Translations under genes and position numbers: made by a program
Part shown: positions 62,993 through 64,000 of the stretch, in pieces
Layout: every line of letters starts with the position of its first letter
Numbering within the stretch: position 1 is the first letter of the stretch
Assembly: GCA_947259365.1 (NCBI GenBank)
Contig: CAMYMC010000035.1
Coordinates: 26,146-90,145, forward strand
Length of the DNA stretch: 64,000 nucleotides
DNA from: an uncultured Acidimicrobiaceae bacterium
GTDB lineage: Bacteria; Actinomycetota; Acidimicrobiia; Spongiisociales; UBA5794
Direction: 5' to 3'
The notes under the pieces: generated by a model
The model's database searches: none
The model's input: the letters and a program-made list of their open reading frames with translations, nothing else
What the model was told of the DNA's origin: nothing

Positions 62993-63742
62993 CTACGGGG
63001 TGATCCGTTTGAAACCCTCTGCGGCCGCCGAGCCGACCCCGGAGCCCTCCCGGGCAGCCCGTTCCCGGACCCTGGCCCGGAAGGCCTCTCGCCGTTCCGT
63101 GTCACCGTCGGCGCCGCCCATCGTCGTCGCGCCCTGGGACGAGTGACACAGCAGAGCGTCGATCTTGCGCTCCAGGGTCGCGGAGATGTCCACCCAATGA
63201 TCGGGCTCCCCGGCAGCCCAGAGGAGCAGTGCACCCGGCCGGTGGGCAGGGACGCCCTGTTCGGGAAAGAACAGATGATCCCGGGCAGCGACGACGCCAT
63301 CGACGACGCCGAGCCCGGTGACGCGGTGATCCGGATGGAGCTGGTAGGGACGCCAGGGGTCGTGGCTGAGCACGACGTCGGGACGTTGCAGCCGGATCTG
63401 GAGGCAGAGCTGGGCACGGAGCTGCATCGTGTACTGGAGCTCGCCGTCGCGATGGTCGAGGTGCACGACATGCGCGGCGCCGAGGGTGCGCGCCGCCGCC
63501 AACTGCTCGTCCTTGCGGATCGCGGCGAGCCTGCCCGGGTCCATGTTCGGGTCCCACGTCCCCTTCGATCCATCGGTCACGACGACCATCGTGATCTCGG
63601 CACCCGCATCGGCCCAGGCCGCCAGCGTGCCTCCGGCGCCGAACTCGATGTCGTCCGGATGGGCCCCGATCGCCAGCGCTCGCTCGGGGACGCCGAGCGG
63701 TGGCGGGCCGTCTCGCAGCGAATCGTGGAGGTCGGTCGTCAC
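62993..63742 (-). CDS. PIG-L (LmbE-like) family deacetylase
   Basis: 249 residues: zinc motif ALAIGAHPDDIEFGAGGTLAA and the third ligand region in HDPWRPYQLHPDHRVTG, with LDHRDGELQY. PIG-L enzymes remove N-acetyl groups from GlcNAc conjugates, as in mycothiol synthesis (MshB) and mycothiol-conjugate amidase (Mca). Length is shorter than typical MshB/Mca, and no other mycothiol gene is present in the window, so a mycothiol role is unproven. GTG start; TAGGCT 8 nt upstream. Confidence 0.87.
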   Translation of the reverse strand: MTTDLHDSLRDGPPPLGVPERALAIGAHPDDIEFGAGGTLAAWADAGAEITMVVVTDGSKGTWDPNMDPGRLAAIRKDEQLAAARTLGAAHVVHLDHRDGELQYTMQLRAQLCLQIRLQRPDVVLSHDPWRPYQLHPDHRVTGLGVVDGVVAARDHLFFPEQGVPAHRPGALLLWAAGEPDHWVDISATLERKIDALLCHSSQGATTMGGADGDTERREAFRARVRERAAREGSGVGSAAAEGFKRITP

Positions 63743-63823
63743 GCCGGCCGAGCCTACTGGCGCCCCCCGCAGCGGTGCGGCGGAAGGCCGATCGTGGCGT
63801 CGACGTCGGTAGCATCGCCGCGA

Positions 63824-64000
63824 ATGGAGTCCACGACCTCACTGCGGTCGCGTCTGCAGCGACGCGCCCTGCGCCTGGAGTACGCCACGATCGTGTGGAA
63901 CGTCGGTGAGGCCGTCCTCACCATCGGCCTCGGGATCGTCGCCGGGTCGCTGGCCCTCATCGGATTCGGGACGGACTCGATCATCGAGGTGTTCGCCTCC
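63824..64000 (+). CDS. Cation transporter (CDF-like membrane protein), cut by window end
   Basis: 59 codons visible. LEYATIVWNVGEAVLTIGLG and GSLALIGFGTDSIIEVFAS correspond to the first two transmembrane helices of cation-diffusion-facilitator-like proteins, with the conserved Asp in GTDSIIE. TAGCAT lies 8 nt before the ATG. Confidence 0.78.
   Translation, partial: MESTTSLRSRLQRRALRLEYATIVWNVGEAVLTIGLGIVAGSLALIGFGTDSIIEVFAS

Overview
This 64 kb window is very GC-rich, uses many GTG starts and is densely packed with short operons. It reads as a chromosomal segment of a high-GC actinobacterium, most likely an uncultured member of the Acidimicrobiia or a close relative. Pointers are a nickel superoxide dismutase with its maturation peptidase, a Nudix/histidine-phosphatase MutT1 beside polyphosphate kinase (as in mycobacteria), a MurA with Asp in place of the fosfomycin-target Cys, GatCAB-dependent Gln-tRNA synthesis, and Thr-rich linkers in exported proteins. 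The class-level assignment is inference; phylum-level placement is firmer.

Layout. 0-8 kb: end-truncated 2-oxoacid:ferredoxin oxidoreductase alpha subunit, amidase, DUF3048 lipoprotein, AlkD-type glycosylase, penicillin-acylase-family hydrolase, methyltransferase. 7.8-8.8 kb: divergent sodX/sodN. 8.9-16.8 kb: MurJ, two overlapping ABC-2 ATPase/permease pairs, small membrane proteins, an EamA transporter, a helix-turn-helix coiled-coil protein. 16.87-22.25 kb: the highlight, a nine-gene bacterial microcompartment (BMC) operon with RpiB, DeoC, a CoA-acylating aldehyde dehydrogenase, one BMC-H, two BMC-T and three BMC-P shell proteins; all three enzymes carry encapsulation-peptide-like N-terminal helices. 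22.3-29.2 kb: lipoprotein, M15 peptidase, cupin, 6-phosphogluconolactonase, hydrolase, mutT1-ppk, a second ordinary RpiB. 29.3-36.2 kb: MurA, nucleotidyltransferase-like protein, NifU-domain protein, enoyl-CoA hydratase, SRPBCC protein, hydrolase-flavin reductase pair, Zn-alcohol dehydrogenase. 36.3-40.6 kb: cysteine desulfurase-mnmA-ligA. 41.1-44.1 kb: dapC-dapD-dapE. 44.2-47.4 kb: gatC-gatA-gatB, with gatA frameshifted. 47.4-55.3 kb: SRPBCC, HAD, DUF983, LCP protein, an octapeptide-repeat membrane protein, a TupBCA-type tungstate transporter, serA, pgpA. 55.4-59.7 kb: ilvE, unknown gene, FAH-family hydrolase, gltX, VOC protein, tRNA-Gln(CTG), tRNA-Glu(CTC). 59.7-62.2 kb: a sparser segment with a PGM1-like ATP-grasp ligase and palindromic repeats. 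62.2-64 kb: SDR, PIG-L deacetylase, start of a cation transporter.

How genes work together. In the BMC, DeoC should split 2-deoxyribose 5-phosphate into glyceraldehyde 3-phosphate and acetaldehyde, and the dehydrogenase should convert the acetaldehyde to acetyl-CoA inside the shell; the RpiB paralog points to pentose phosphates as substrates. No phosphotransacylase or alcohol dehydrogenase for CoA/NAD recycling lies in the locus. GatCAB, GltX, tRNA-Gln and tRNA-Glu together form the indirect Gln-tRNA route. DapC/D/E supply diaminopimelate and MurA/MurJ act in peptidoglycan synthesis.

Expression signals are uniform. Genes that begin transcription units usually have a TANNNT hexamer only 6-9 nt before the start codon (leaderless-type), while downstream genes usually start on 4-nt ATGA/GTGA overlaps. 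Clear Shine-Dalgarno sites are restricted to a minority such as korA, sodN, the BMC-H gene, the enoyl-CoA hydratase, the alcohol dehydrogenase and ligA.
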